Origin: Morella rubra
Taxonomy: Eukaryota > Streptophyta > Magnoliopsida > Fagales > Myricaceae
Length of the DNA stretch: 64,000 bases
NCBI GenBank assembly: GCA_003952965.2
Contig: RXIC02000464.1
Span: forward strand, 18,988 to 82,987
Direction of reading: 5' to 3'
Positions 35,581-49,100 of this stretch are shown here, piece after piece. The first letter of the stretch is position 1; the number at the start of each line of letters is the position of its first letter. The translations under genes and the position numbers were made by a program. Under the pieces are notes generated by a model. That model did not search any database and was not told the origin of the DNA. It saw nothing but the letters and a program-made list of their open reading frames with translations.

Positions 35581-36947
35581 AATGAGCATTTCGTAATGTG
35601 GATTATGGCATTTCTTCTTTTTGACATTCTGTACTTTGGAAGACTATATATGCAATATTTCCTTCTATTATTGACAGCTAATTTCTACCAAAAGAAGACG
35701 AAGCACGGTAATTTGATGTGAATGAATTACAAGCTGGCGCGACCACGTAACAATGTTCCCACCCTTCCATGTAGACTGGTTATAGGCGAATAGAGGACAA
35801 ACCCAACATGAAACATACTTATGAGATGGTTGTAATTAGTAGGGATGAAATATTTCGTGATCCTACGTGCTCTTGGATTGGTTCCTAGAATGCAGGATGT
35901 CATTGCTGGTTCAAGGTGGAGCTGGCAGAGTAATGAGATGCGAGACATCTAGAGGAATGTTGCTGACAACACCGTTAGTAGTTTTAGGAAGAACCCACTC
36001 AGAGAAGACTCCTTTAGAAGGAATCTGCTCCAGGATTCGAGAGCATTATTCTTAACTTTTGGTGTGTGAGATAACGTCTTGCTAATGCCCAAATTCGGTG
36101 TGTCTTTGTTGAGTAATCTGATTGGCACTTGCTGTATAGCCCTGTTCTGTTCTGTTCTGTTTTGTGATGTATGTTCCTGTTCTGCCCTGTTTAACACCAG
36201 CTTTTGTTGTCTAGTTGTCTTGTTTGTGCTGTAACCTTCGAACACAGTTGTATAGTCAGCCGTAAGGGCCTAAGGGCCGTACCCATGTTATACATTCTGA
36301 TTTTTGTTGTTAAATAAATCAGTATTACTTTTCATCTATCAAAGGGGAATTTGATAATATATATTTTTATTTTTTTTTTTTTTTTTATTTATCAAAACCT
36401 CATAGTATTATTATTCAACTTGAAACAAAAAGAGTCACTATCAAGAGGCTCAGTCCCTGATAAAATAAAAATATACTTAGAATAATAAGGAGTATAAATC
36501 TAGAAGCGGCCCAACAGGTTAACTGATGTCCAATCGATTTGCACAAATAAGAACATGATTCACCCTCCATTTTAGAGGAGAGAGACCACATGTAGAACTA
36601 AGCCGGTAGGTCTCGTTCAAAAGCCACTTTAGTTGATGTGTGTCCCAATTAATTAATGTGCTCGGTGTACTTTGGCCTAGAAAAAAAAAAATTTAATGTG
36701 CTCGGTGATGATGATGTTGCCATCGTTGAGCGCGAGTTGCTGAGGTTTATCTATGCATAATGCATTACATTGTAAGTTTTAAATTCTTGAAGGTAAATAC
36801 TTTTACCTTCTCTATATTTTTTCAACGAATTATTATTTAATAAGATTTTTAAAAAAAAAAAATGCTGAAGGATCAAATATTCCAAAAGCTTTTGGGGTAC
36901 TACTGGAATTTTAACTCATTATATATGTTCTAATTCTACCCCACTCA
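35581..36947. other. 3' flank and intergenic sequence
   Basis: The first about 150 bp are probably 3' UTR. A short CTGTT repeat (about 36143-36166) and T/A runs occur. The frames present (for example 35867-36055) show no domain. Some of this may be decayed repeat DNA, but I found no termini. Confidence 0.45.
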
Positions 36948-37080
36948 CCTCAAAGGGTTGGTCTAGTGGTTAAAGCTTAGGTCATGGTAGTATATTGGTA
37001 TGCTCTCACCAAGATTTAAATTCAAAATCTTATAAATGCTACCAATCCTTTATATTAATAAGTGTCATTAATGTGAACTA
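36948..37080 (+). mobile_element. Degenerate tRNA-derived SINE
   Basis: An A-box TGGTCTAGTGG (36959-36969) fits the Pol III consensus TRGYNNARNGG. 54 bases downstream, GATTTAAATTC (37013-37023) matches the B-box GGTTCGAATCC at 7 of 11 positions. All four mismatches are transitions, three of them C-to-T or G-to-A in or next to the CpG, as expected from methylation decay. It is not a tRNA: no cloverleaf arms can be formed. The 3' end is unclear. Confidence 0.55.
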
Positions 37081-37165
37081 AAATAAATAAAATATAAGGC
37101 AAGCCTATAAGAATGTGTCCTCTTTGTTTGGTTAATCTTTATGCTGTTTTATATGATATTGCATT

Positions 37166-37279
37166 CTCCTTCGGAGATGCCTCGTTGGGTGCACTTATTT
37201 GGGGCGAGAAAATGGGAATCATACGGTGAGGAGACCCATTGTCATCTCACATGATATCCACACGGAATTAGCATGAACT
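37166..37279 (+). pseudogene. Subtilase C-terminal fragment
   Basis: Codons read SFGDASLGALIWGE and, after a frameshift, GNHTVRRPIVISHDI with a closing stop. This equals the last about 35 residues of the subtilase at 33278 (SFGALIWVEQNGN...PIVISPAI). No upstream catalytic part accompanies it. Confidence 0.75.
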
Positions 37280-38227
37280 TGTACTACTGCTGTTCTGAAT
37301 TCTGATTAGTTGTAAATTTATATTAAAACTGAATGTGATGATCAACTATCTTATGAGCCGAATGGTACGAAACGCTTTGACACAAGATGCTATCGACTAG
37401 ACTGAAGAATCATTCCTTGTCTGTTATTCATATCAGAGGGAGGGCTAAAGTGTTCTGTTAATTTCTTTTTCTCTGTTCACGTGACTCTGACCAATTTGGC
37501 TTGCATCCGTAACAAGACTACCATCTAGAAAAAAAAAAAACATGGAAAACATCATTACTACTGTTTAATACAATCTGATTCCTTAGTCTGTTCAGTTTGA
37601 ATGTCTTTGGTTAAAAGTCCAATCAATTTTAACTCTAGCATATATAGTGCATATGACATGCATTTATCTGCTTCTTTTCACAATAAATGCGGAGTATCAG
37701 AGATTTTAAGCTTATCCTATAACGCCTCCAAAGAAGGAAGAAAGCCAAGGAAAGGGAAAGGAAGAATAAAGATAAAGTACTGGTCCTTAACCCCTTTTGT
37801 TGTTTTGCAAGTTGGACGTGAATGGAGTATATACCCTTTTGGCAGAACTGGTTTGTTTTTTTTTTTTTTAAGCAAAAAAAAAAAAACCTTGGAATAGACT
37901 ATCGTGAAATCAAGCATAAGTTTACCACCACTTAAACGTGAAAATTTACATAACGCAAGAACTACCAGAATATAATGGAACTACCGAACTGTTGTTGGAA
38001 ACAAGCCCTGAATCCTAAGCCACCACTCTGGTGGTAAGTAGAATTAGTTGTTGATCGAACTGGAGGCCTTTTTCACGACTGAATAAAGGCTCTGGCCCTA
38101 GAGGTGGCAAAGAATTGGAGTTTGTAGTCTTTGTGTTTGTTTGTTTTTGTTCTTTCCTGTGTGGTTATCGGTGGCTTCTGTTTTGCATATTATTTATGAT
38201 GGCTAGGAATCTGTTGGAAATTTGGAT
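37280..38227. other. Intergenic sequence, no gene seen
   Basis: AT-rich, with A and T homopolymers (for example 37855-37884). The frames at 37601-37897 and 38115-38345 are not supported by a domain except where they overlap the subtilase remnant at 38228. Confidence 0.45.
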
Positions 38228-38392
38228 TGGACATATGGCCCAGGACAATAATGAAAACAATTTGACTACGGATTCAGTCTCAAACCTTGGGGCAGGTCAA
38301 ATTTGTCCCAATCCAGCACTAGACACGTGGTTCAATTATTCCTGATGCAGCCTAACAAGACTAGATATATGAATTTGTGTACAAATTTTGTC
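38228..38392 (+). pseudogene. Subtilase fragment (region after the catalytic Ser)
   Basis: Reads DNNENNLTTDSVSNLGAGQI, CPNPALDTWFNYS, then, across a frameshift, a YMNLCTNF-like end. This aligns with NMNNLAASPLAMGAGQIQPN and DYVNLLCSMNF in the gene at 33278. The order of this piece after the C-terminal piece at 37166 shows that they come from two different lost copies or from a rearrangement. Confidence 0.7.
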
Positions 38393-41300
38393 TCATATGT
38401 TCTGTTGATTTCGATTAGAAGCAAATTTTGGACATTTAGCTTAAAAGCGTCTTTTGATAGTAATGATCCTTCATTTCTTCCCGCCGGCGTGTGACAATAA
38501 TTAAGGGATAAATACACTTTGAATATTTTAATTTTGAAAATCTTGACAATTTTCACTCATATTTATTACTTTAAATTATGGTTCCGATACTGAAAATTCG
38601 GTTCTATATCCAGCATATATCGGTAGAATTTTCTAATGATACCAAAATTGAATTGGTCTGGCCCAAATCAATTTAGGCCAACAAGTCGATCATACAAATA
38701 AATCAATAAAGGTGAAAGACTCATATTACCTCCAAGCCCAGAGGAAAGGAGGCCACGACATGAAGCACATCGGTTATAAGCTAATTTATAATGTGCGCCC
38801 ACGATCTCGACATCTTCACATAAAGAAACCAACTATACACACAAAGAGATGTGTGAAAGTAACGCTCAACATGGCACAATAGAAATGAGGAATCAAGTCT
38901 TGAGAAAAGGGGAAACGTGAGGATGTGAAGGAGAGGCTATAAAAGCAGAGTACAAAGAAGAAGAAATGTAAGGGAAAATTGAGAAGTTAAATAATGATAT
39001 TATTAAAAAGAGATACTGACTTAATCGTCAGAGATGCTACACCCCGGTGCCCGAGGTCATCTTTGTTATTTTGCAGAAAGAAATATGCGAAGATCGAGAT
39101 GCATTTATTCCAAGTATTATTTATAAATCAACTGATTTGCCATTTTCAATTTTTGTTGTTTTTTAAAAAATATATATATATAGTATTTGAAGATTCACTT
39201 CTTGCTTGATGGATATTTATTTTAGATTTCGGATTACTGTTTATTTTTTAGATTTTATTTATTACGAATTTATGATGAGTATAACAGAAAAAATATGACT
39301 AAAATTCCAAACTAAAATGTCTAATTTTTTTTTTGTCCATTAAAGCTCAAATAAAATCTGACCAAAAAAGTCCAAATATTGAAACTGATATTTTTCAATT
39401 TTCATTTCAGTTTCCAATAAATTTACTTGGAAAAAATGTGATTAAGATTGGTAAAATAAAATGGATTAGAATGGACAACTCAATTACATCTCTTCGGGTC
39501 CCTTTAGCATGAGACAGGGGGACATGCAGGCTGACAAGTGTTCCAAATTTTGGCACTCAAACACCAAAATTTTAGCACTCACATTTACTTTCTATAATTT
39601 TGGCTTTCCAAAATTTTCTCTCTTAATTAAATTATTCTTTTTCATTATAAATTTCATTCAAATTTTCTCTCTTCCACTTTTTTACTAACTCACGTAAACT
39701 ATCTTCACTTTTTTTAAACTTTCAAAATTATTTTAACTACCCACGATTGTGACACTCAAACACCTGCCCCTATATCAAACATAATAGCAAATTTGGATCA
39801 TACTTTTTTCCTTCCCTGGGCCCAAAAGAAACTGAAAGAAAGAAAACGACAAGGAAAAGACAAAAGATAATGACTCGTATACTAAAGAATACCAAAAGCA
39901 AGGTGGGTCCCGCGTGAGTAAATAAGATTTGTTTTTTAGGACGGCAGTGGATGCTGAGATGAGCCCATAGCTCATCCCTGGCTCACCTACCAATAATCTC
40001 GAATTTAATAACTTTGCAATGCATGGCGAGCAAGACCAAGTACATGGAAGCAGCCCGAGATGGGTCACGTGCCATCATCGTTTTGGCAATTTCCTGGAGC
40101 GTGCATGGAAAAAGCGAGAATCTTTTTTCAAATCACGCCATTAACTTCACCCAATAGATTAAGTCAATAAACTTTAAACTTAATAATGTTTCCCTAATTA
40201 TTCCCATTTGTCGTTATTATGGGTACGATTAATAATGTTGTTTTTCAAACATGAGATTCTCAACTCTCTCAGTCATCTGTGTAAACAAATGGGAATATGA
40301 AGTCCTGTCTCCTGAACTTGTATTATTATGAATTGAAATTAATTTAATAAGAATTTTGACACGGACCAATGGGTCAGTCGAATATTTAGTATTGGTATCA
40401 GACGAAACCGACACACATAAATATTACCTAATGTTGGATATTTTAACCTTTATACAAAAAAAAAAAATCTTAAAAGAAAGATAAAAAGAGGAATATGTAT
40501 ACTTTGCACCCTCTAATTAATTTAAGAAAGTTCGATTCTTTAAATCTCAAATTATTATTATTGTCACATTGAACAAATTTGTAATAGACACACAAAAAAA
40601 AAAAAAAAAACGTAGCATTAATAACTTTTATATATGTCTAGGAATAAATGGAAAAAACAAAAATGTTCAAGAATAAAATACGCTTTATTTAACAAAACAA
40701 ATATTGATTTGTTGTGGATATGCCAAGAGATAAAAGTAGGTATTACTCGTCTTTCCAATAAAGAGTATTTGATTCTTTCCATAAGTAGGATATTAATTGC
40801 ATTCATTTGTCCAAAAAAAGTAGACGAAAATGACTACTTGTACGGAAACCTTAGCTGGAGCCTGGCGATAGGGACATAGTAGTTGGCCACGGTCCACGGA
40901 TTATGAAGTTGTTATTACACGGTGACATAAAATTTATCTGAAGGGGTAGAATGGGGAATTGATTTTATCTATTAGGAGTAGTATATATTAATTTGAGCCA
41001 TTATTTTATATTTTGAGTGTTTCTGACACTTTACATTCTAAATTATCAATTTTGTTATGTTTTGCTCTCGACTACTAATATTTACACCCTCATAATTTGA
41101 GTTAATATTGATTTTTACATTTGCTATTTTTAATAAACATGTGAAATTGAACCCACATACATAACTGTTTAGTGATTATGTAGTTAAATGGTTGAGTAAT
41201 GCACAGAAATAGTAATTTATGTTTCCTAGGTTAGGTAATGTTAGTTAACTGTCGATAGGCAAAGTGTCAGACGGAATCCAATAGGTTTCTTAACTCGAAA

Positions 41301-42030
41301 AATGTTTATCCATTTATTACTGGAGTTCCACATCATAAACACTTATTTAATGTTACAAAGCTCATTTTTTTGTAGAATTAAGATCCTTTCTAATTTCTGT
41401 TAGATTAAATTATAGAAAACAAAACACATCTATTGAATGCGGTGGGGACTATAGAGTTCGATAATTTATACAAACAATATTAAATTATAAACCTTCACAT
41501 GTGTGTATTTCTTCAATTATTTATCAATTTATTTAGCACATTGGAAAAATTATGTTTTCTTCTTTTGATGACTTTGAAAATCAAGTTTTTACAATCACCT
41601 CTAAAATTCAAGACACAACTCATATTACAATCTTTTCAGAAAAACTAGATGCTTTTAATCACTTCAAATCAGCAAGATTATTAAATTTAAACTTCTAGCT
41701 TAGCTTTTCAGTATATGACAGGAACAGTATATCATTTCAATCAAAATTATCGATTCAGCAATCAAGATTAAGAAATAAGATTATGCTTAACACAATGAAG
41801 AAGAATTTGTGCTAGGTTTTGAAAAACCACACACATTTCTTAGTACGTCTTTGTTGGAGGGAAGATTGTAGAAAATGGATATGAATGTAATAAACGACGG
41901 GAATGAGAATATCTAAAGTGCTTACGTGTCAGGGACTTGAACGAGTGGACCACGGAAAAGTAGTGTACTGCAGCACTATACAATTCCCGTCCCCAGGCGG
42001 CCAGGCCCCCGCACTTCCTTTTCAGCACGG
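38393..42030. other. Intergenic sequence, no gene recognised
   Basis: AT-rich with no supported exon. At about 39540-39770 CACTCAAACACC occurs near both ends in the same orientation around a TTTTC-rich core; this may be a decayed MITE but the termini are not clear. 41850-42030 is likely the promoter of the glutamate-cysteine ligase gene. Confidence 0.45.
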
Positions 42031-42039
42031 TGGAACCTG

Positions 42040-42169
42040 GGAGCTCTGCATCGCTCTCTATCACAGTGGAACAAAGAGAACCCAGAACCACAAAACCCTA
42101 GTCAGCATCTTAAAGGCCACTGCTTTCTTTCGCTTCTGAATATCCCCAGCATTCATAGTAATCCTCCTG
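42040..42169 (+). promoter_or_regulatory. Probable 5' UTR exon of GSH1
   Basis: A leader containing AACCACAAAACCCTAGTCAG, common near plant transcription starts, ends at CCTCCTG before GTATGA (42170). The matching acceptor is TATGAAG at 43171, so a roughly 1-kb intron would lie in the 5' UTR and the coding exon would begin just upstream of the ATG at 43181. The exact transcription start is not visible. Confidence 0.45.
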
Positions 42170-43180
42170 GTATGATGTGCAATCTAGCGTAGTCTTGGTT
42201 CATTTTCATTTGCTTGAGCAAGTGGAAACTGATTTAATCTTATTTTTATTCTAATATCCTTTTAGATGTCATCGTTAATACTAAATGTTCGAATTTTGGG
42301 GAATGTTTTTGAATATTCATGTTGGCACGCAAACTTCTGTGCTGCTGCTTATGTTATCGAGTGGAATATTGTCAATTTGAGTTTTGAATATGCCTTAAAA
42401 CTGTGGTTTTTCATGTAATATGTTCTTATGTTTTTAGTTTAATGTGATTAGTTCGCACCGTGAATGTAACTTGTCTGGTCTAGGTTAGTTTTTGTCATAG
42501 TTATCTGGTTCTAAAACCATGAACTTGGGTCAACTGTGTGAAGCTCTCACGTTTATTGGTGGAATACAAGGTTCTTCAATTTTTTTCGTCTAATATGCTG
42601 ATAGAGAGGGGAATATGGGAAAAGAATCAAACTTCTAAATACAACTTTTCTAAGTGCTGAGGCAGTAATTTCGATCGATATGAACCAGTGTCTGCATAAT
42701 GGGTCTTCTGGGCTCTATGAAGTTTGTGCTGATAACCAATGGACGAATGAGCAGAGTTAGGGTTTTTTGGTTCTGTTGCGAATATTTTTTGGATTGCCAC
42801 ATTTAGCTTTATGGACCACTATGAACAGGTCCCATTTAAAATTCTTGAGCCATGATCAAAGAATGAAGATGAAACCTTTCATCGAAACTGATTCACCATC
42901 ATGATGCCTTATGATGTTACCAGTGTGGGCTGGATGTGTGGTTACAATATATGTAGCATGATGAAACCGCTACCTGCTCAAAAAATTCTTGATTTAGTTT
43001 TGTAATAGAATCTTATAGCATTTTGAAGTTGGTTGGATGCAATTTATCCTTGTCGGAGGTACCATAACGGTTTCTTGTTCGAATATGGTTAACTATTTGT
43101 GGTTTACTATTGATGGTGGTTTGTTTTAGCATTGTAATTTGTAATTAAAAAGTTGTTAATGTGTTATGAAGGGGTTCGAG

Positions 43181-46100
43181 ATGGCACTCATTTCCCAGAC
43201 GGGTCCATCATATTGCATTCATGGTGAAACAATAAGATGTAAAGCTGGGAGCAATGCCGTATTTAGCATGACAAACAATATGGAGGCATCAAGAATGAAG
43301 GAACTTAATGCTGGTTTGTTGTCGTCATCATGTAATTCAGCCAAGAAGGCACAGATTCTGCATGTAGATGGCCCTGGAGTTGGAAGCAAACGAGGTCATC
43401 GTGTGATTGTAGCTGCAAGTCCTCCTACTGAGGATGCTGTAATTGCTACAGAGCCATTGACAAAAGAGGATCTCGTTGCTTACCTTGCCTCTGGATGCAA
43501 GCCTAAGGAAAAATGGAGGTACGATTGCTAAATCTGCATTTTTACTTCAATCATAGTGGTATTCTTGTGCCACATTTCCTACTCAAATAGATAGTTGTCA
43601 CAGGGACTGTGAAGTTTGTTTAATGCCTGATATTTCTAGTTTCAGATTATGTAACATGGAGTATGTGAATGATTCTGAATCTAGTACTCTATTTCATGCG
43701 TTAGAACGCTGCTTTCTTAGGATTGTTTCAAAAACTTCCCTTTGGCCTTGGAGAAAGTTCATAATGTTGTTCTTGTGAGCTACATATTCACACTCTTAAA
43801 CCTTACAATACCAATTGATATTTTCTTATATAAAGATAAAAGTCAATTTTTGTGTCCCTGGTCATGTTATTGACAATCAGATGGGTTGAGATTTTATGTT
43901 TTATATACTCAAAGAAACTTCTTTACATGAGTTCTGGATGCATTTTTCATCCGATCTATTTATTCTGTACATGAGTTCTATACTATTTATTTCTTCTTTT
44001 CAGTTAAAATTGTTTTCAATTATTTCAATGCTTGAACAATTGTCACTATAGTTGGTTTCATTTTTCTTCTTTAAGAACCTATCTCCTAGATCTACACTTG
44101 GCCTTTATTGAGTTAAGAGTGGTATGGTCATTGCAGAATCGGAACAGAACATGAGAAGTTTGGTTTTGAGTTTGGAACTCTACGCCCCATGAAGTATGAA
44201 CAAATAGCAGATTTGCTCAATGGTATTGCTGAGAGATTTGATTGGGAAAAAATAATGGAAGGTGACTACATTATTGGACTCAAACAGGTAAACTGCTTCT
44301 ATTTGTTTGTTTTATGGCATTTGAAAGTTCGTTTATATTGTTGCCTAACTTCTATCATATGGATCGTAATACTTGAGAGTTATTTTGGTGCATCTGCAGC
44401 TTCAAATTTTGTTTTTCAAATGAGTCGGAACTATCAAGAATTAAGAAAATTTTCATTTGGGCCAGTGAATTTCTGCAAAAGAGAGTAAAACAAGAAAAAA
44501 AGGATTAAAGTTTACATTATTGTGGCCAGGGAAAGCAAAGTATATCACTCGAGCCTGGTGGTCAGTTTGAGCTTAGTGGTGCACCTCTTGAAACTTTGCA
44601 TCAAACTTGTGCCGAGGTTAATTCACACCTTTATCAGGTCAGTAATTGTATGCTGTCACATAAGTGAAGAGGTGGCAAGTTTTTAAGTATATTTTCTTTG
44701 CAGTTTGAATTGTAGTGTCCATCACTATGATCTTCTTCTTTTCCTTTGATCATAACATGACTTCTATCCATTTTGATATTATTCTTATACAAAACAATCT
44801 CTTACTTGAAAGTGTTCTGAAAATCATAGCCATTTCTGATGTTTTGCTTTTGGTTCATTTGGTTCCGTAGTGTGTTGTGTGATGCATTTAGAGAGAGAAG
44901 AAATGGTCGGATTTTTAGGGCAATGAGACATCATTGGTGGAACTCACATTCCAGTTCTTGAGAGTACTCTTTGGTTGGAGGACTTCTATGAACTCCTGTT
45001 TTTTTTTCCCTTGTTGAACTTGATGGCGTTTGTTGAAACTCTAAATCCTAGCAACTCCTATAATGCATATGTTATAGTTGATGTCTGTATTGATGTAATA
45101 ACGTAATTGTATTTAGAGAAAAAGAAAAGAAAACAAGAACATACTCTATTTAATACTCTTTCGATGCGTTTTCTGGTTGTGTTTCTCCGGTATCTGCTCT
45201 ATTAGTATCTTGCTTTATGTATACCAAGCACATCTTATCTCAGAAGCACCTTTGAAGAGGTAGAACAGCAATCTTTTCATGTGTTTCTATGGGTGAAGCA
45301 AATGTTACACATGAATACCGATATGCAGCAAGAACATCTATTTGCTTTTCATTTTGTGCGGTTTTCAAGCTATCCAAACAAAAAACAAATCATCTGGAAA
45401 GTAAAACCGTTGATATTTGGACAATTAAGGCAACAGAGGAAATTTATGCTTACAGGATTCAGTTTATTATAACTGTTTTGTTAGAAGCCTTCTTCTGGCA
45501 GGGGTTTACCGCTTTTAGTTATTTGTGGTCTGTATTCGAGCTGATTAAGATTTTGCTTTTGTTTTCAAGGCACTAGATGTCTTGTTGAGTAAGGGCCTGT
45601 GGATGCCCTTTATGCTTTTCCTTGAAGGGAAGAAATGAGGTGGTGACAGTAATGTGGTTTGAATATGTGTATTCTGCTATTCAATATATTAATCTAGGGT
45701 TACCTTTATACTATATGTTAAGTCGAGATAAATGTGAGCTGATCTTGGATCGAGGTTGTTTTGTGTTGTATTTCTAAAAGACTTGGGAGGATGCAGGGAA
45801 CATTCCTTCATCATCTACATCATTGTCATCTTCTTTCCTTTGCCATTGGCATCATACTCTTGTTTAGTGAACGGCTAAATATGAAGTTCAGGCTTTTTTG
45901 CCTTGATTTGGAAGATCTCATGAAAAGGATTCGTTATATGCTTTTGCACTGATCAGCTATCTTCAAAATGCTTCGTCTTAATAGGTTAAAGCTGTTGCAG
46001 AGGAAATGGGAATTGGATTTTTAGGAATCGGTTTTCAGCCTAAGTGGGGACTTAAAGACATACCCATCATGCCCAAGGTATCTCTTAGTCTTCTTTCCTA

Positions 46101-49100
46101 CCATTTCATTTGAACTCGGAAGTACTCTGCCCCCCCCCCCCAACCCCAGCCGCCAAACAACAGAAAGAAGTTATTTGGTTTTGAAGCAAGACGTTGGGTT
46201 CAGCACATGGTTGAATTAATGTTCAATGAAGAATGAGACTAATAACACAAATTTATCTGTTTCATTTTTTGTCGGTTTGGTCACTTAGCATCCATATATG
46301 TAGTCTCCACCTTTTGGAAATCCATAGTTGTATTTATTTAGATACTTCAATTGCTTGAGTACTGACAAAATGTTTTGGCACAGGGAAGATATGAGATTAT
46401 GGAAATTACATGCCTAAAGTTGGTTCACTTGGACTTGATATGATGTTTAGGACGTGCACTGTACAGGTGAGATGAAGGTTACTTTGTTATGATTGTATAA
46501 CTCTTAAGCACACAGTTGAAGAGTGCCAAGGTTTTATAATTTTACTGAAGAGAACTATCCTTACTGCTACTCATCAGCCGTTTTCCTAGTAGAAAGTAAG
46601 CCATACTAATTTTCCTGTTTTATAGGTTAATCTGGACTTTCTTTCTGAAGCTGACATGATCAGGAAATTTCGTGCTCTTTGCTTTGCAGCCTGTGAGAAA
46701 CTTCTGTCCTTTATGTTTTTAGTGGAAATTAGTCTAATTCTATGGTAACTAATTACTGTTGACTAATAAAACAGATAGCAACAGCACTATTTGCAAATTC
46801 ACCTTTCACTGAGGGAAAGCCGAATGGTTATCTCAGCATGAGAAGGTTTCTGAGAGTGGTCTTATAGTCGTTTCCTTTCAGATCTACCATTTGCTTCCTC
46901 GAGTTTCTGTACTAATTATAGTCTCTAATTTTTCCTTGTTTCTTATTGGAACAGTCACATTTGGACTGATACTGACAACAATCGCGCTGGCATGCTTCCT
47001 TTTGTGTTTGATGACTCTTTCGGGTAAGTTCCCCTTCTCTCTAATAAGGTCTTGACATAGAAGTGTCTATGCGTATGCAGAGGGGTGCTCCCCCTTTCTC
47101 TCTTTTCCTCTTCCAGTTGAAGAGAGTAGAACCCCTTAAAATGCATGCCTTTGGTGAGTGTTAATTTGACCACCGTACTTATCAACCAAGATGTCCAGAG
47201 CTCCTGATAGCAACCTGAGTGCCCAACTCATGCCTCTAGGCAAGGAGTCCATTGGACTTATCTAGAGTGCTTAGCTGCCTAACCGCTAGTTTAGACATAT
47301 GTTTACAATCTCATTCTTATTCTGATAGAAAATATGAGTTTTACATCAATATAAGGATCATTTGTCTTAATGGAATAGTGACTCTTCTTTTTAGCCATTC
47401 ACTTTTTTCCTTGTCGCAGCTTGGGGGATTGGGGGGAGGAGGGTGCATTTCTTTTTAGAAAATATGTGTTGGTGTTAGTTTTCATGACCTTCATTTTTTT
47501 GTTTTCCTTTTTTTAATGCAGTTTGAGCAATATGTTGATTATGCTCTTGATGTTCCAATGTATTTTGTCTATCGGAAAAAGAAGTATATTGACTGTACGG
47601 GAATGACTTTCCGGTTTCCATCTATCCTTAAAATCTTGTAACTGGAGGCTTCTGTAGCCATGATCTTCTTTTATTCAAAACTTTTTCACTTTACCATATC
47701 AAGCCATCCGTATGTTAAAGAAATTTGATCTGTTACTTTTTTTGCAGGACTTTTTGGCTGGAAAACTTCCTTGTATACCAGGTGAATTGCCAACACTCAG
47801 TGATTGGGAGAATCACTTGACAACAATATTTCCCGAGGTTCTGCATGCATCTCTAGCAATTTCTGAATTTTCATGGTTTTCAGATATTATCACCTAATTT
47901 ATGCCATGTCTTACTTTCTTTATTCAGGTCAGGCTGAAGAGGTACTTGGAGATGAGGGGTGCTGATGGAGGGCCTTGGAGGAGGTTATGTGCTTTGCCTG
48001 CATTTTGGGTAGGTGACCTCTTGGACTGTCTTTACATAATTACCCTGTTTGTGATCTGTCTTTGTGATTGTGTAACAGCTTCCTTGGTGTACATGTCATT
48101 GTGTCATTTGTAACGCTGTTCAGATTATTTATGTGTATAAGACAGTTAAGATTGCAATCCATCTTCACGGAGAACCTCTTTCGCTTCTACAGAATTTTGT
48201 AATATGACCTCAGATGTAGATTATGTTCCTAAAGACGTGTCAGCATGCATTGTATTGGACTTGTTTAGATTCAATTATAAACTCCATCATTTGAGCCAGT
48301 TCTATTTGTTGTGATGTCCTATACAATTTTAGGTGGGTATCCTTTATGACGAGGTTTCACTGCAAAAAGTTCTAGACATCATAGCCGATTGGACGGCAGA
48401 AGAAAGACAGATGCTAAGGAATAAGGTGAGTCTGGTTTAGGCGAGATAGTGAAAGATCTTTTTTATTTGGATATGTTTTTGTGGTAAACACTTCAGTTTT
48501 TCTCATCTCCCCTTGCCCTCATGAATTTAATGCTTGATGAATTTTTGAGAAGGTGATACACCCGCATGTAGTTTCTCACAGAAGCTAATTGCATCCTAGT
48601 GTATCCTTTCGTTCTGTGAAATTAGATAACGGTTATATCTTTCTAAGGTGATCACGATGGCAACCTAATTACAAAGTTTGTTGAGTAGGTAACAAAGAGT
48701 GGTCTAAAGACTCCTTTTAGGGATGGGTTGCTGAGGCATGTTGCTGAAGAAGTTGTACAGTTAGCAAAGGTATTTTGGTTATTGTCTTGCTGCTTTTCTT
48801 AGACTTCATTGTTGTTGAAAGGGCGTATGTGTCTTCTTCTGTAGGATGGCTTGGAAAGGAGAGGCTTCAAGGAATCGGGTTTCTTGAATGAGGTGACTGA
48901 AGTAGTAAGAACAGGTACCTATCCAGGCCTTTTTGAATTATTCTTATTTATCTTTTGTCTCTGGCATTCGCATTCACCTCAACAAGGTCTAAGGTTAGGT
49001 TTACAAAACTCTATGGAGGCCTTTTATTTTCTTTTTCTAGTTATCTTCTTATCTTTTATTATTTCACTATGTGCTTGTTATGCTAATTTAGGCTTTCTAT

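Noticed and set aside
36940-37030. Possible tRNA gene
   Set aside because: A- and B-box-like sequences are present but no acceptor or anticodon stem pairs; a SINE explains it better.
39540-39770. Candidate MITE with CACTCAAACACC near both ends
   Set aside because: The two copies are in the same orientation and I could not define inverted termini or a target duplication.
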